Below the pieces are notes generated by a model. It did no database searches. It saw only the letters and a list, made by a program, of their open reading frames with translations, and was not told the DNA's origin. A DNA stretch of 15,229 bases from Hyphomicrobiales bacterium. Its GTDB lineage: Bacteria; Pseudomonadota; Alphaproteobacteria; Rhizobiales; Aestuariivirgaceae. Numbering within the stretch: the stretch's first letter is position 1; each line of letters starts with the position of its first letter. Of this stretch, positions 1-5,996 are shown piece after piece. The stretch spans positions 1 through 15,229 of the forward strand of contig JANXRO010000249.1 in assembly GCA_025356765.1 (NCBI GenBank). Direction: 5' to 3'. Made by a program: the position numbers and the translations under genes.

Positions 1-42
1 AAGTGTTAATAACTTGCCAAAACCTTGATGGCGTCTAGAGCG

Positions 43-48
43 TATAAT
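43..48 (+). promoter_or_regulatory. Candidate -10 box upstream of the SDR gene
   Basis: A perfect TATAAT lies about 25 nt upstream of the SDR start codon. No consensus -35 is found at 16-18 nt: TTGATG at 25-30 is only 12 nt away and TTGCCA at 14-19 is 23 nt away. The promoter call therefore rests on the -10 box alone. The start codon at 74 has its own AGGAAA Shine-Dalgarno sequence at 66-71. Confidence 0.4.
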
Positions 49-73
49 TCTGGCACATTTACGGCAGGAAAAC

Positions 74-922
74 ATGAAACAAATGATCGCGGATCAAAAA
101 ACCATTCTTATCACCGGCTGTTCTTCTGGCATCGGGCATGCCTGTGCCACAATCTTGAAGGCTAGAGGTTACCGGGTTTTTGCAACCGTGCGCAACGCTG
201 AAGACAAAGCCCGCCTTGAGGGCGAGGGACTTGAGGTTTTGATTATCGATTACCGCGACAGCGCATCGCTGAAGGCTTGCGTGGCCGAAGTTTCCAAACG
301 CACGGGTGGCATGCTTTATGCGCTGTTCAACAATGGTGCCCATGGCCAACCGGGTGCTGTTGAAGATTTGTCACGCGAGGTTCTGGAGCAACAGTTTTCA
401 ACCGGCTTTTTTGGCTGGCATGAATTGACAGTGCTGTGCATGCCTTTAATTCGGGCCAATGGAGGCGGGCGCATTATCAATTGTTCTTCAGTGTTGGGGC
501 TTGTGGCCATGAAGTGGCGCGGCGCTTACAACGCCATGAAATTTGCGCTTGAAGGCCTGACTGATACGATGCGGCTGGAACTTCGAGGCAGTGGCATTCA
601 TGTTTCAACCATTGAACCTGGCCCCATTGCCACGCGCTTTGTTGAACATGCTTTGACGATGTTTAACCGCAACATCAATGTGGAAACCTCGCATTATAAG
701 CAAGCTTATGGCAGACAACGAGCAAAGCTTGGGAAGGGCGGGAATGATCGGTTTAAATTACCCCCCGAAGCTGTGGCAACAAGGCTGATCCACGCGCTTG
801 AAAGCCCGCGGCCACAGGCGCATTATTATGTAACTGTTCCCACCCATCTGGTGGGCGTGGCGCGGAGGCTTTTGCCTGCACGGCTTATGGATTTATTTGT
901 GGATCGGATATCTGACCAATGA
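74..922 (+). CDS. SDR family NAD(P)-dependent oxidoreductase
   Basis: This is a classical short-chain dehydrogenase/reductase of 282 residues, which would oxidise or reduce a hydroxyl/keto group with NAD(P)(H). The substrate cannot be read from the sequence. The Rossmann glycine motif TGCSSGIG is at residues 14-21. NNGA at 86-89 is the NNAG-type motif, and the catalytic set is Ser139, Tyr152 and Lys156 (YNAMK). EPGPI at 181-185 closes the nucleotide-binding side. An Arg at 40, after the second beta strand, would suit NADPH, but that is inference. The ATG at 74 has a good AGGAAA ribosome binding site. The stop overlaps the start of the small twin-membrane gene as ATGA (919-922), so the two are probably co-translated. 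The same pairing is familiar from Rhizobiales genomes. There is no signal peptide, so the protein is cytosolic. Confidence 0.92.
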   Translation: MKQMIADQKTILITGCSSGIGHACATILKARGYRVFATVRNAEDKARLEGEGLEVLIIDYRDSASLKACVAEVSKRTGGMLYALFNNGAHGQPGAVEDLSREVLEQQFSTGFFGWHELTVLCMPLIRANGGGRIINCSSVLGLVAMKWRGAYNAMKFALEGLTDTMRLELRGSGIHVSTIEPGPIATRFVEHALTMFNRNINVETSHYKQAYGRQRAKLGKGGNDRFKLPPEAVATRLIHALESPRPQAHYYVTVPTHLVGVARRLLPARLMDLFVDRISDQ

Positions 923-1095
923 ACTGGATGATTGCTTTGGCCATGGGGGCCGTTTTTGTGGTGTTGTTGCTTGGGCTTTTCAACATGATGAAGGGCGGCA
1001 GCGCCAATCGCAGCCAATATTTGATGCGCTGGCGCGTTGGCTTGCAATTTGCGGCAATTATTCTGGTGGTATTGCTTGTGTGGTTAAGGCGTTAG
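919..1095 (+). CDS. Twin transmembrane (HIG1-domain-like) small protein
   Basis: This 58-codon gene starts at an ATG that overlaps the SDR stop by 4 nt and ends at TAG 1093-1095. The product has two hydrophobic helices (about residues 4-22 and 41-56) joined by a short polar loop. The loop and second helix read SANRSQYLMRWRVGLQ, which matches the conserved core of the HIG1/twin-transmembrane family (S-x-x-LMRWRV-x-LQ). HIG1 proteins in mitochondria associate with respiratory complexes; in alphaproteobacteria this small protein usually sits near an SDR gene and a cobalamin adenosyltransferase gene, which is absent here. Its last 38 nt overlap, antisense, the 3' end of the DMT transporter. The role is unknown. 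The ATGA overlap suggests co-expression with the SDR. It is short enough to be missed by automatic gene calling. Confidence 0.82.
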   Translation: MNWMIALAMGAVFVVLLLGLFNMMKGGSANRSQYLMRWRVGLQFAAIILVVLLVWLRR

Positions 1096-1999
1096 GTTTG
1101 GTGCCGCGCATAACAACCAACACTGCTGCGCCACACAAAGCCATGCCTAAAATTTGCACAAGGCTTAAGTTTTCGCCAAACAGAACATATGTCATTAATG
1201 ATGCCACCGCTGGCACCAGATAATTCACACTGGAAACGCGCGACACCTCGCCTTCGCGGATCAACACCATCAGTAACAAAATGGCCACGATCGATAGAAC
1301 AACAACGGCCCAGGCCAGGGCACTCCACGCTTGCCACGTATGGTCAAATGTAAAATCGCCCAATATCAATGATGCAATCAAAACTACGATGCTGGCGCCG
1401 AAATATTGCCAAACCCCGCCTGTTATAAGCGGCACGCCTGTTGCATATTTTTTTTGATAAACCGTGCCTAGTGAAATGGAGATAGCAGCCAACACCGCCA
1501 TGCTGGATGTTAACGGCGTTATGCCGCCCAACAGCGCGAAGTTGAGTTTTGGGGCCAGCACCAAGCCTATGCCCGCAATGCCGATGGCCAGCCCCAGCCA
1601 ATGGCGACTGTTGGTTTTCTCATCCAAAAGTGCTGCTGCAATAAAGCTGATCAACACAGGCTGAATGCCCACAATCAAAGCGCTGACACCTGCGGGCAGG
1701 CCGTTGGCCACGGCCCAATAAATGGGAGCCAGATAGGCGCCATGAAGCAGTGCGCCGGCAATCGTGGCATGAAAGGCATGGCGCGCATCTGGCCATTTCG
1801 GTTTGTTGATCAAGGCCAAGGCCAGCATGAACAAGCCCGCCAAGGGAAAGCGAATGGCCAAAAACCACACGGGTGCCACATGGCCCGCCGAAAGTTTTGC
1901 CACCACAAAGCCTGTGGCCCACAGAATTACAAATACGGTGGGGATTGCCGCCAGAAACGGGGTTTTCGCTTTTGTGGCGGTTAGCGTGTCGCTGGCCAT
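1058..1999 (-). CDS. EamA/DMT family transporter
   Basis: This is an inner-membrane permease of the drug/metabolite transporter superfamily (313 residues). It has about ten hydrophobic segments in two repeated EamA halves. The first begins FVILWATGFVVAK near the N terminus and contains FLAIRFPLAG. The second ends in the typical SSVNYLVPAVASLMTY and LFGENLSL segments. Members export or import small metabolites such as amino acids or purines; the substrate is not predictable. The reading frame stays open upstream to 2200, but that extension is polar and antisense to the YihY gene. The ATG at 1999 has AAAGGTGA 8 nt upstream and begins directly before the first helix, so I chose it. The gene is divergent from YihY with only 34 nt between start codons. 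It converges on the twin-membrane gene with a 38-nt overlap. Confidence 0.9.
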   Translation of the reverse strand: MASDTLTATKAKTPFLAAIPTVFVILWATGFVVAKLSAGHVAPVWFLAIRFPLAGLFMLALALINKPKWPDARHAFHATIAGALLHGAYLAPIYWAVANGLPAGVSALIVGIQPVLISFIAAALLDEKTNSRHWLGLAIGIAGIGLVLAPKLNFALLGGITPLTSSMAVLAAISISLGTVYQKKYATGVPLITGGVWQYFGASIVVLIASLILGDFTFDHTWQAWSALAWAVVVLSIVAILLLMVLIREGEVSRVSSVNYLVPAVASLMTYVLFGENLSLVQILGMALCGAAVLVVMRGTKPNALTTQAIPPE

Positions 2000-2033
2000 G
2001 GGCAATTTCACCTTTATGTGATTGACTGGGATT

Positions 2034-2867
2034 ATGACATCAACCGCTTCATCGTTTTTGGCATTGATCGGCGCAACGCTCAAGCGGCTGTTTGCAGATG
2101 AGGCCATTCCGCTGGCGGGCAACATTGCCTTCCGATTGATTTTTTCGATATTTCCGTTTCTCATATTTTTAACGTCGCTTGCAGGGTTTTTTGGCAGCAC
2201 GAAATTATCCGAGGCGGTGGTGAATTATTTGTTGAGCGTGGCGCCCGAACAGTTGATCAAGCCTTTGGCCCCGGAAATTTCGAGCATTCTAACAGTGCAA
2301 CATTCAGGCTTGCTGAGCCTTTCAGCCTTGCTGACAATTTGGAGCGCCATGGGCGGGGTTGACTCCATCCGCGTGGCCTTGAACCGCGCCTATGATTTAA
2401 AAGACACGCGGCCGTTTTGGTATCTTTATATTCAAAACGTTGTGTTCGTGGTGGGCGCCGCGGCTTTGCTGTTGGCGGTTGCGGTGTTGCTGGTGGTTTA
2501 TCCGCTGCTGGTGCAAGCGTTGCAAACCTATGCGCCAAGCGAAGTGGCGCGCTTTGCGTCGCTGAACACCATGCGCTATCCCTTGGCCATGGCGCTATTG
2601 TTGATCGGTTTGGAAGTGGCGCATGTGGTTTTGCCAGCTCAGCCGCCTTTGGCGCGCACAGTGTTTCCCGGTGTGTTGCTCACCGTGATTGTGTGGACGT
2701 TGCTTTCAGCGGCGTTTTCATTTTATCTGTCACACGTTAATTCCTTTGCCTCAACCTATGCGTCGCTTTCGGGCATTTTTGCCGCCATGCTATTTATTTA
2801 TCAGGCCGCGTTGGTGTTGATTTTCGGGGGAGAGTTCAATCGCGTGCTTGGTTCGTTGAAAGGTTAG
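2034..2867 (+). CDS. YihY/BrkB (UPF0761) family inner-membrane protein
   Basis: This 277-residue polytopic membrane protein has about six transmembrane helices. The family pattern is clear: an early segment with FRLIFSIFPFLIFLTSLAGF; a central TIWSAMGGVDSIRVALNRAY where homologues carry the family's core motif; and the C-terminal signature VFPGVLLTVIVWTLLSAAFS followed by SFASTYASLSG and FGGEFNRVL. The family was once called tRNA-processing RNase BN and virulence factor BrkB; both assignments are now doubted and its function is not settled. The frame is open from a TTG at 2022. I prefer the ATG at 2034, which has a GGGA just upstream and begins closer to the normal family N terminus; both ribosome binding sites are weak. 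It ends 14 nt before the stop of the convergent secreted-protein gene, with no visible terminator between. Confidence 0.88.
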   Translation: MTSTASSFLALIGATLKRLFADEAIPLAGNIAFRLIFSIFPFLIFLTSLAGFFGSTKLSEAVVNYLLSVAPEQLIKPLAPEISSILTVQHSGLLSLSALLTIWSAMGGVDSIRVALNRAYDLKDTRPFWYLYIQNVVFVVGAAALLLAVAVLLVVYPLLVQALQTYAPSEVARFASLNTMRYPLAMALLLIGLEVAHVVLPAQPPLARTVFPGVLLTVIVWTLLSAAFSFYLSHVNSFASTYASLSGIFAAMLFIYQAALVLIFGGEFNRVLGSLKG

Positions 2868-2881
2868 GGTCAACACCAGAT

Positions 2882-3436
2882 TCATTCCTGGCAAATTGGG
2901 GGTGCGCTCTCATCAGTCCAATCGGCAAGTTTGATGGCTTTGAACTTGGCCTTGATGGGCTTGGCCTTGCCCATGGTGTGAGACAAGGTACCCTTGCCGG
3001 TAAGATAATTAATATCACAGGTTCCCTGGCTGGTGCGCGTGTCCCAATCAAGGGTATAGCCAGCCACCAGAAATGTTCCGTGGCGATCAACAATGGTTAA
3101 AGTTGTTTCATTATCATTGCTGCACCCGCCACAACCGTTTTGCAGGGTGAAGGAGCTTTTGCCGCTTACTGTGAGGGCATTTTTATTATTGTAGGGCAGT
3201 TCTTTCTTGATAAAGCTTGGGCGCTTTGAAACATCAAGCGGGGCAGCGCCTGCCCCCAAATAAATATAAAGATCTGTAGCACCTTTGTTTTCAACCAAAG
3301 CCACGCGGTCCATTATTCCATCGCTGTTGAGATCAAGGGTAATGTCGGAGACCACCACTGGCGCTGCAGTGGCCACCGAGCAAAAGCACGAAGCGCCCAA
3401 GATGCCACCCACAATTGCTCGCAATGATAAAACCAT
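2882..3436 (-). CDS. Secreted protein of unknown function with DxNxDG motif
   Basis: I do not recognise a named family. The 184-residue product begins with a signal peptide (residues 1 to about 25, ending VATAA) and should be periplasmic. Right after it, DLNSDGIMD (35-43) looks like the calcium-binding loop of dockerin/FG-GAP-type repeats, followed by a beta-rich body. There are four cysteines in the mature part: two in NGCGGC (102, 105), one in GTCDINYL (140) and one near the end (182), suggesting one or two disulfides. An upstream ATG at 3448 exists, but the start at 3436 has a perfect GGAGG 5 nt upstream (3442-3446), so I chose 3436. It lies 30 nt after the stop of the methyltransferase gene on the same strand and may be read with it. 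No enzymatic residues can be named. Confidence 0.75.
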   Translation of the reverse strand: MVLSLRAIVGGILGASCFCSVATAAPVVVSDITLDLNSDGIMDRVALVENKGATDLYIYLGAGAAPLDVSKRPSFIKKELPYNNKNALTVSGKSSFTLQNGCGGCSNDNETTLTIVDRHGTFLVAGYTLDWDTRTSQGTCDINYLTGKGTLSHTMGKAKPIKAKFKAIKLADWTDESAPPICQE

Positions 3437-3466
3437 AATAGCCTCCATAATGGCCCCGCGTGAAGA

Positions 3467-4279
3467 CTAGACCACCGCCGTTATGGCATGAGCCTGAATT
3501 TTGGCAGCAACAGCGCTTGCACCATGTTTTTTTGCAATTGCTGCTTCGGCAACGTCGGTTGCTTCTTCCAGCTTGTTTAAGTCTCTTGCCTCGATTTCTT
3601 TACGAAGCGGAGTTCCTTGGCAATAAGCCACGGCAACAGCGCGGGCAGAAGCGGCACGGCTTATTTCCGCCCGTGTTTCTATGGCGACATGAGAAAAGCC
3701 CGCACGTTCCAAATCGCCTTGAATCACGGACTTGTCGTGATAACCGTGAGGCGTTCGGGCCAGAAAGCGGGGCGGGTCATTAGGGAAAATTTTGACGAGG
3801 GCATTGGTTATATCATCTGCAAAAATATTTTCTTCAATACGATCCCAAACATTAAACAAAAAATGTGTGCCGGGTTTTAGAACGCGCTTGGCTTCACGAT
3901 AGGCCGTTGTGCGATCTGGAAAAAACATGGCACCGAACTGACAGCAGATAAGATCGAAAGTTGCATCCTCAAATGGCAGACCCATAGCATCGGCCTGACG
4001 CCATTGAATGCGATTATCGGCGGGTTGTTGTGAAGCGGCATAATCCAGCATCGGTTGGTTCAGGTCGGTTATAATAAAACTGGCGCTGGCTGCCAGTTTT
4101 GGTGCCAAAGCCCGGGTGACAACGCCTGTGCCTGCGGCAATTTCCAAAACGGAGTGTGGTGACAAGTCTGCCGCACACAGGGCAAGATTTGCTGCATAGG
4201 GTGCAAAAATCAAGGGAACCATGTGGCGATCGTAATTTTCGGGAATGGAGCCAGCGAACACTTTGTCGGTTTCCAACAT
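3467..4279 (-). CDS. Class I SAM-dependent methyltransferase
   Basis: This is a 270-residue Rossmann-fold methyltransferase of the UbiE/Methyltransf_11 type. The SAM-binding motif I is VLEIAAGTG (44-52). The acidic residue after strand 2 is in ITDLNQPMLDYA (Asp72). The ADAMGLPFED stretch (96-105) is the typical adenine-contact region. FDLICCQFGAMFF (108-120) and RVLKPGTHFLFNVWD (132-146) are the later motifs. The methyl acceptor is unknown; this fold covers quinones, lipids and small molecules. The ATG at 4279 has AGAGGA upstream. The last 60 or so residues are alanine-rich and helical. It is divergent from rplU across 272 nt and precedes the secreted-protein gene on the same strand. Confidence 0.88.
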   Translation of the reverse strand: MLETDKVFAGSIPENYDRHMVPLIFAPYAANLALCAADLSPHSVLEIAAGTGVVTRALAPKLAASASFIITDLNQPMLDYAASQQPADNRIQWRQADAMGLPFEDATFDLICCQFGAMFFPDRTTAYREAKRVLKPGTHFLFNVWDRIEENIFADDITNALVKIFPNDPPRFLARTPHGYHDKSVIQGDLERAGFSHVAIETRAEISRAASARAVAVAYCQGTPLRKEIEARDLNKLEEATDVAEAAIAKKHGASAVAAKIQAHAITAVV

Positions 4280-4375
4280 TACTTTATCCTCTGTGCGATT
4301 ATTTCGTAAGGTTGTTCAGGTGCAGGGTTAGGCCCAAAAACAGCATGTTTCAATCGGCGCAAACGCTTCTCAGGC

Positions 4376-4404
4376 TTGACTTTTAGAGGCCCTTGACCTT
4401 ATGG
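4376..4404 (+). promoter_or_regulatory. Probable promoter of the rplU-rpmA operon
   Basis: TTGACT (4376-4381) is followed after 17 nt by TTATGG (4399-4404), a fair match to the alphaproteobacterial housekeeping promoter with a strong -35 and a weaker -10. It would start transcription near 4411, giving rplU a leader of about 140 nt. A second TTGACC at 4394-4399 has no good -10 partner. This is inference from sequence only. Confidence 0.55.
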
Positions 4405-4551
4405 AGGCACATCTTTGCATGCTTTATCGGCTTGGCAAAGCGTTATGCGCTGCTCGAGGCAACCCACAAGGTTCGTCTGAACTACAAAAAGTCCTTTTCC
4501 TTCAAGGGTTTGGAAGAGGCGCCACAGGGCGCGGAGAAAGAATGGAAGATT
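4405..4551 (+). promoter_or_regulatory. rplU 5' leader with small hairpin before the RBS
   Basis: This non-coding leader follows the candidate promoter. Just before the rplU ribosome binding region lies a 5-bp G/C stem, GCGCC (4519-4523) with GGCGC (4528-4532) and loop ACAG, immediately upstream of GGAGAAAG. Ribosomal protein leaders are often sites of autoregulation, but I do not recognise a described L21 leader fold here. Two reading frames are open across the whole leader; see the findings. Confidence 0.4.
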
Positions 4552-5022
4552 ATGTACGCAGTTATTAAAACTGGCGGCAAGCAATATCGTGTTGCCGCAA
4601 ATGACAAGATTTTGATCGAAAAGCTCGAAGGCGAAGCTGGCGATCATATCTCATTCACCAATGTTCTGATGGTTACGGCCGAAGGCCAAGTTCATGTGGG
4701 CGCGCCCTTCCTTGAAGGTGCAACCGTTGTTGGTGAAATTGAAAAGCAGGCCCGTGGCCCGCATTTGATCATTTTCAAGAAGCGTCGTCGTAAGCATTAT
4801 CGTCGGCGCAATGGTCATCGTCAGGATTTGACGTCGATCATCATCACTGAAATTTTAACCGGTGGTGCAAAGCCAACGGGCAAACGCGCTGAAGTGAAGG
4901 CGAAAGCCGAAGCGGCACCTGTGGTTGAAGCCGCAGCGACATCAGAAGCAGCGCCAGTTGCAGCCCCTAAGGCTAGCAAACCACGCGCCAAGGCAGCCAA
5001 GCCCGCTGCTGATAAGGAATAA
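4552..5022 (+). CDS. rplU: 50S ribosomal protein L21
   Basis: L21 binds 23S rRNA in the large subunit. The N terminus MYAVIKTGGKQYRV is the universal start of the family, so the ATG at 4552 is chosen although the frame is open back to 4393. The signature FKKRRRKHYRRRNGHRQ is at 75-91. The core ends near residue 103 (IIITEIL), the usual length of bacterial L21. It continues with about 50 extra residues rich in Ala, Lys, Pro and Glu, for a total of 156. Such Ala/Lys tails are common on alphaproteobacterial ribosomal proteins and probably disordered. The gene is 11 nt upstream of rpmA, the classic L21-L27 operon. Confidence 0.97.
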   Translation: MYAVIKTGGKQYRVAANDKILIEKLEGEAGDHISFTNVLMVTAEGQVHVGAPFLEGATVVGEIEKQARGPHLIIFKKRRRKHYRRRNGHRQDLTSIIITEILTGGAKPTGKRAEVKAKAEAAPVVEAAATSEAAPVAAPKASKPRAKAAKPAADKE

Positions 5023-5033
5023 GGAGAAAACAC

Positions 5034-5300
5034 ATGGCACATAAAAAAGCAGGTGGTTCATCCCGCAACGGCCGCGACAGCGCAGGCCGCCGCTTGGGTG
5101 TTAAAGCATTCGGCGGCGAAGCCGTGATTGCTGGCAATATTATTGTTCGTCAACGGGGCACGCAAATGCATCCGGGCACTGGCGTTGGCATTGGCCGTGA
5201 TCACACGATTTTTGCGAAAATCGCTGGCACAGTCAATTTCCGTAGCACCAAGGGAGACAAGCAACTTGTCTCCGTGTTGCCCATGAAGGCAGCAGAATAA
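5034..5300 (+). CDS. rpmA: 50S ribosomal protein L27
   Basis: L27 is 88 residues and its flexible N terminus reaches the peptidyl transferase centre, where it helps position tRNA. The start MAHKKAGGSSRNGRDS and the following AGRRLGVKAFGGE are the family signature. The sequence begins directly with MAHKK, so there is no cleavable N-terminal extension of the Firmicutes type. GTQMHPGTGVGIGRDHTIFA (43-62) is the conserved centre. AAGGAGAA, 5-12 nt upstream, is a strong ribosome binding site. It is the second gene of the rplU operon and is followed by a complex 3' UTR and a terminator. Confidence 0.98.
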   Translation: MAHKKAGGSSRNGRDSAGRRLGVKAFGGEAVIAGNIIVRQRGTQMHPGTGVGIGRDHTIFAKIAGTVNFRSTKGDKQLVSVLPMKAAE

Positions 5301-5301
5301 G

Positions 5302-5340
5302 GGCAGATACATTTCTGCCACCCCGTCTCGGGTTTGGCAG
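5302..5340 (+). other. Two mutually exclusive hairpins in the rpmA 3' UTR
   Basis: Hairpin A pairs GGCAGA (5302-5307) with TCTGCC (5314-5319). Hairpin B pairs CTGCCA (5315-5320) with TGGCAG (5335-5340), and inside it CCCG (5322-5325) with CGGG (5329-5332). They share 5315-5319, so only one can form at a time. The pairings are visible directly; any switching role is inference. Confidence 0.45.
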
Positions 5341-5354
5341 TTCAAAGTTTGAAC
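5340..5354. repeat. Perfect 15-bp inverted repeat before the rpmA terminator
   Basis: GTTCAAA and TTTGAAC flank a single central G. It could be an operator or an RNA hairpin. Its right arm overlaps the foot of the terminator stem. The half-sites are spaced GTTC-N7-GAAC, which differs from the direct-repeat GTTC-N7-GTTC described for alphaproteobacterial LexA. Confidence 0.5.
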
Positions 5355-5388
5355 GGAGAGATGGGTTCCATCTCTCCGTTTTTATTTT
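5351..5388 (+). terminator. Rho-independent terminator of rplU-rpmA
   Basis: A 12-bp perfect stem, ACGGAGAGATGG (5353-5364) with CCATCTCTCCGT (5368-5379), has a 3-nt loop and can be extended by one A-U and one G-U pair. A T-rich tract follows (TTTTTATTTTT). This is a textbook intrinsic terminator. It ends only 13 nt before the GNAT start, so GNAT depends on read-through or on a promoter inside this region. Confidence 0.93.
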
Positions 5389-5401
5389 TGGAATTGTGAT
5401 C

Positions 5402-5953
5402 ATGGATATCGAGACAAAAAGATTGCTCTTAAGGCCGCTGACACAGGTTGATGCACCGGCTCTGGCTTATGGGCTGAACAATTATGCCGTTTCCAAAAAT
5501 CTGGCGCGGGTGAAGTTTCCCTATTCGTTGGATGATGCGCATGAGTTTATTGAGCGCCAGCGCGGGTTTGATGCCCGTTCAAACGTGCGCGCCATTGCAT
5601 TTCGGGCAGCGCCGGAAGAATTGATTGGCATTGTGTCTTATGAATTCAATTCAAGCGATGTGGCTGAATTTGGTTATTGGCTGCGCGAATGTTGTTGGCA
5701 CATGGGGCTGATGAGTGAAGCCGCCGCAGCATTGTTGAATCACGGGTTTGAGCATGGGCAATTGGGTGATGTGCAGTCTTGCTATCATCTCGACAACCCG
5801 AATTCGGGCCGGATTTTACGCAAGCTGGGCTTTGTTGAAACGCATGGAGAGAATAATTTGTGCGTGGCGCAGGCTAGGTCTGTTGCCGTGATGCGGCTTC
5901 ACTTAAATAAAGCCGACTGGAACAACGCACAAAAAAGCCGCGCCAAAGTTTGA
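5402..5953 (+). CDS. GNAT family N-acetyltransferase (RimJ/RimL-like)
   Basis: This 183-residue acetyl-CoA-dependent N-acetyltransferase is of the Acetyltransf_3 class. It starts with ETKRLLLRPLTQVDAPAL, the typical beta1-alpha1 of RimJ/RimL proteins. It has the central WLRECCWHMGLMSEAAAAL region, where acetyl-CoA pyrophosphate is bound, and ends with DNPNSGRILRKLGF, the family's C-terminal motif. The acceptor may be a protein N terminus or a small amine; it cannot be told. The ATG at 5402 has GGA 9 nt upstream. A GTG at 5396 would sit too close to it, so I prefer 5402. A GNAT gene between rpmA and obgE is common in Rhizobiales. The last codons form part of a hairpin that serves as terminator for the opposite strand. 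Confidence 0.9.
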   Translation: MDIETKRLLLRPLTQVDAPALAYGLNNYAVSKNLARVKFPYSLDDAHEFIERQRGFDARSNVRAIAFRAAPEELIGIVSYEFNSSDVAEFGYWLRECCWHMGLMSEAAAALLNHGFEHGQLGDVQSCYHLDNPNSGRILRKLGFVETHGENNLCVAQARSVAVMRLHLNKADWNNAQKSRAKV

Positions 5954-5961
5954 CGCGGCTT
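5931..5961 (-). terminator. Terminator of the lytic transglycosylase gene, inside GNAT 3' end
   Basis: AAGCCGCG (5935-5942) pairs with CGCGGCTT (5954-5961). Read on the minus strand the hairpin is followed by a run of T (complement of the A run 5931-5936), so it terminates the minus-strand transglycosylase transcript 36 nt after its stop. The loop covers the GNAT stop codon TGA (5951-5953). On the plus strand the downstream sequence is TGTGTTT, a weak tract, so it may work only poorly in that direction. Confidence 0.85.
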
Positions 5962-5996
5962 GTGTTTGAAAAAAGGAGGGAGTTTAGAACACCCTA

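Noticed and set aside
2008..2043. Promoter for the DMT gene (TTGATG, 17 nt, CACATA on minus)
   Set aside because: Transcription would begin within the Shine-Dalgarno sequence, so this spacing is not workable.
2000..2200. 67-residue extension of the DMT transporter
   Set aside because: It is polar, lies antisense to YihY, and the ATG at 1999 has a good RBS directly before the first membrane helix.
4393..4551. In-frame N-terminal extension of L21 (53 residues)
   Set aside because: Universal L21 begins at MYAVIKTGGKQYRV (4552). The upstream part covers the candidate promoter's -10 region and has no family match.
5340..5354. LexA (SOS) box
   Set aside because: Alphaproteobacterial LexA sites are direct GTTC-N7-GTTC repeats; this one is inverted.
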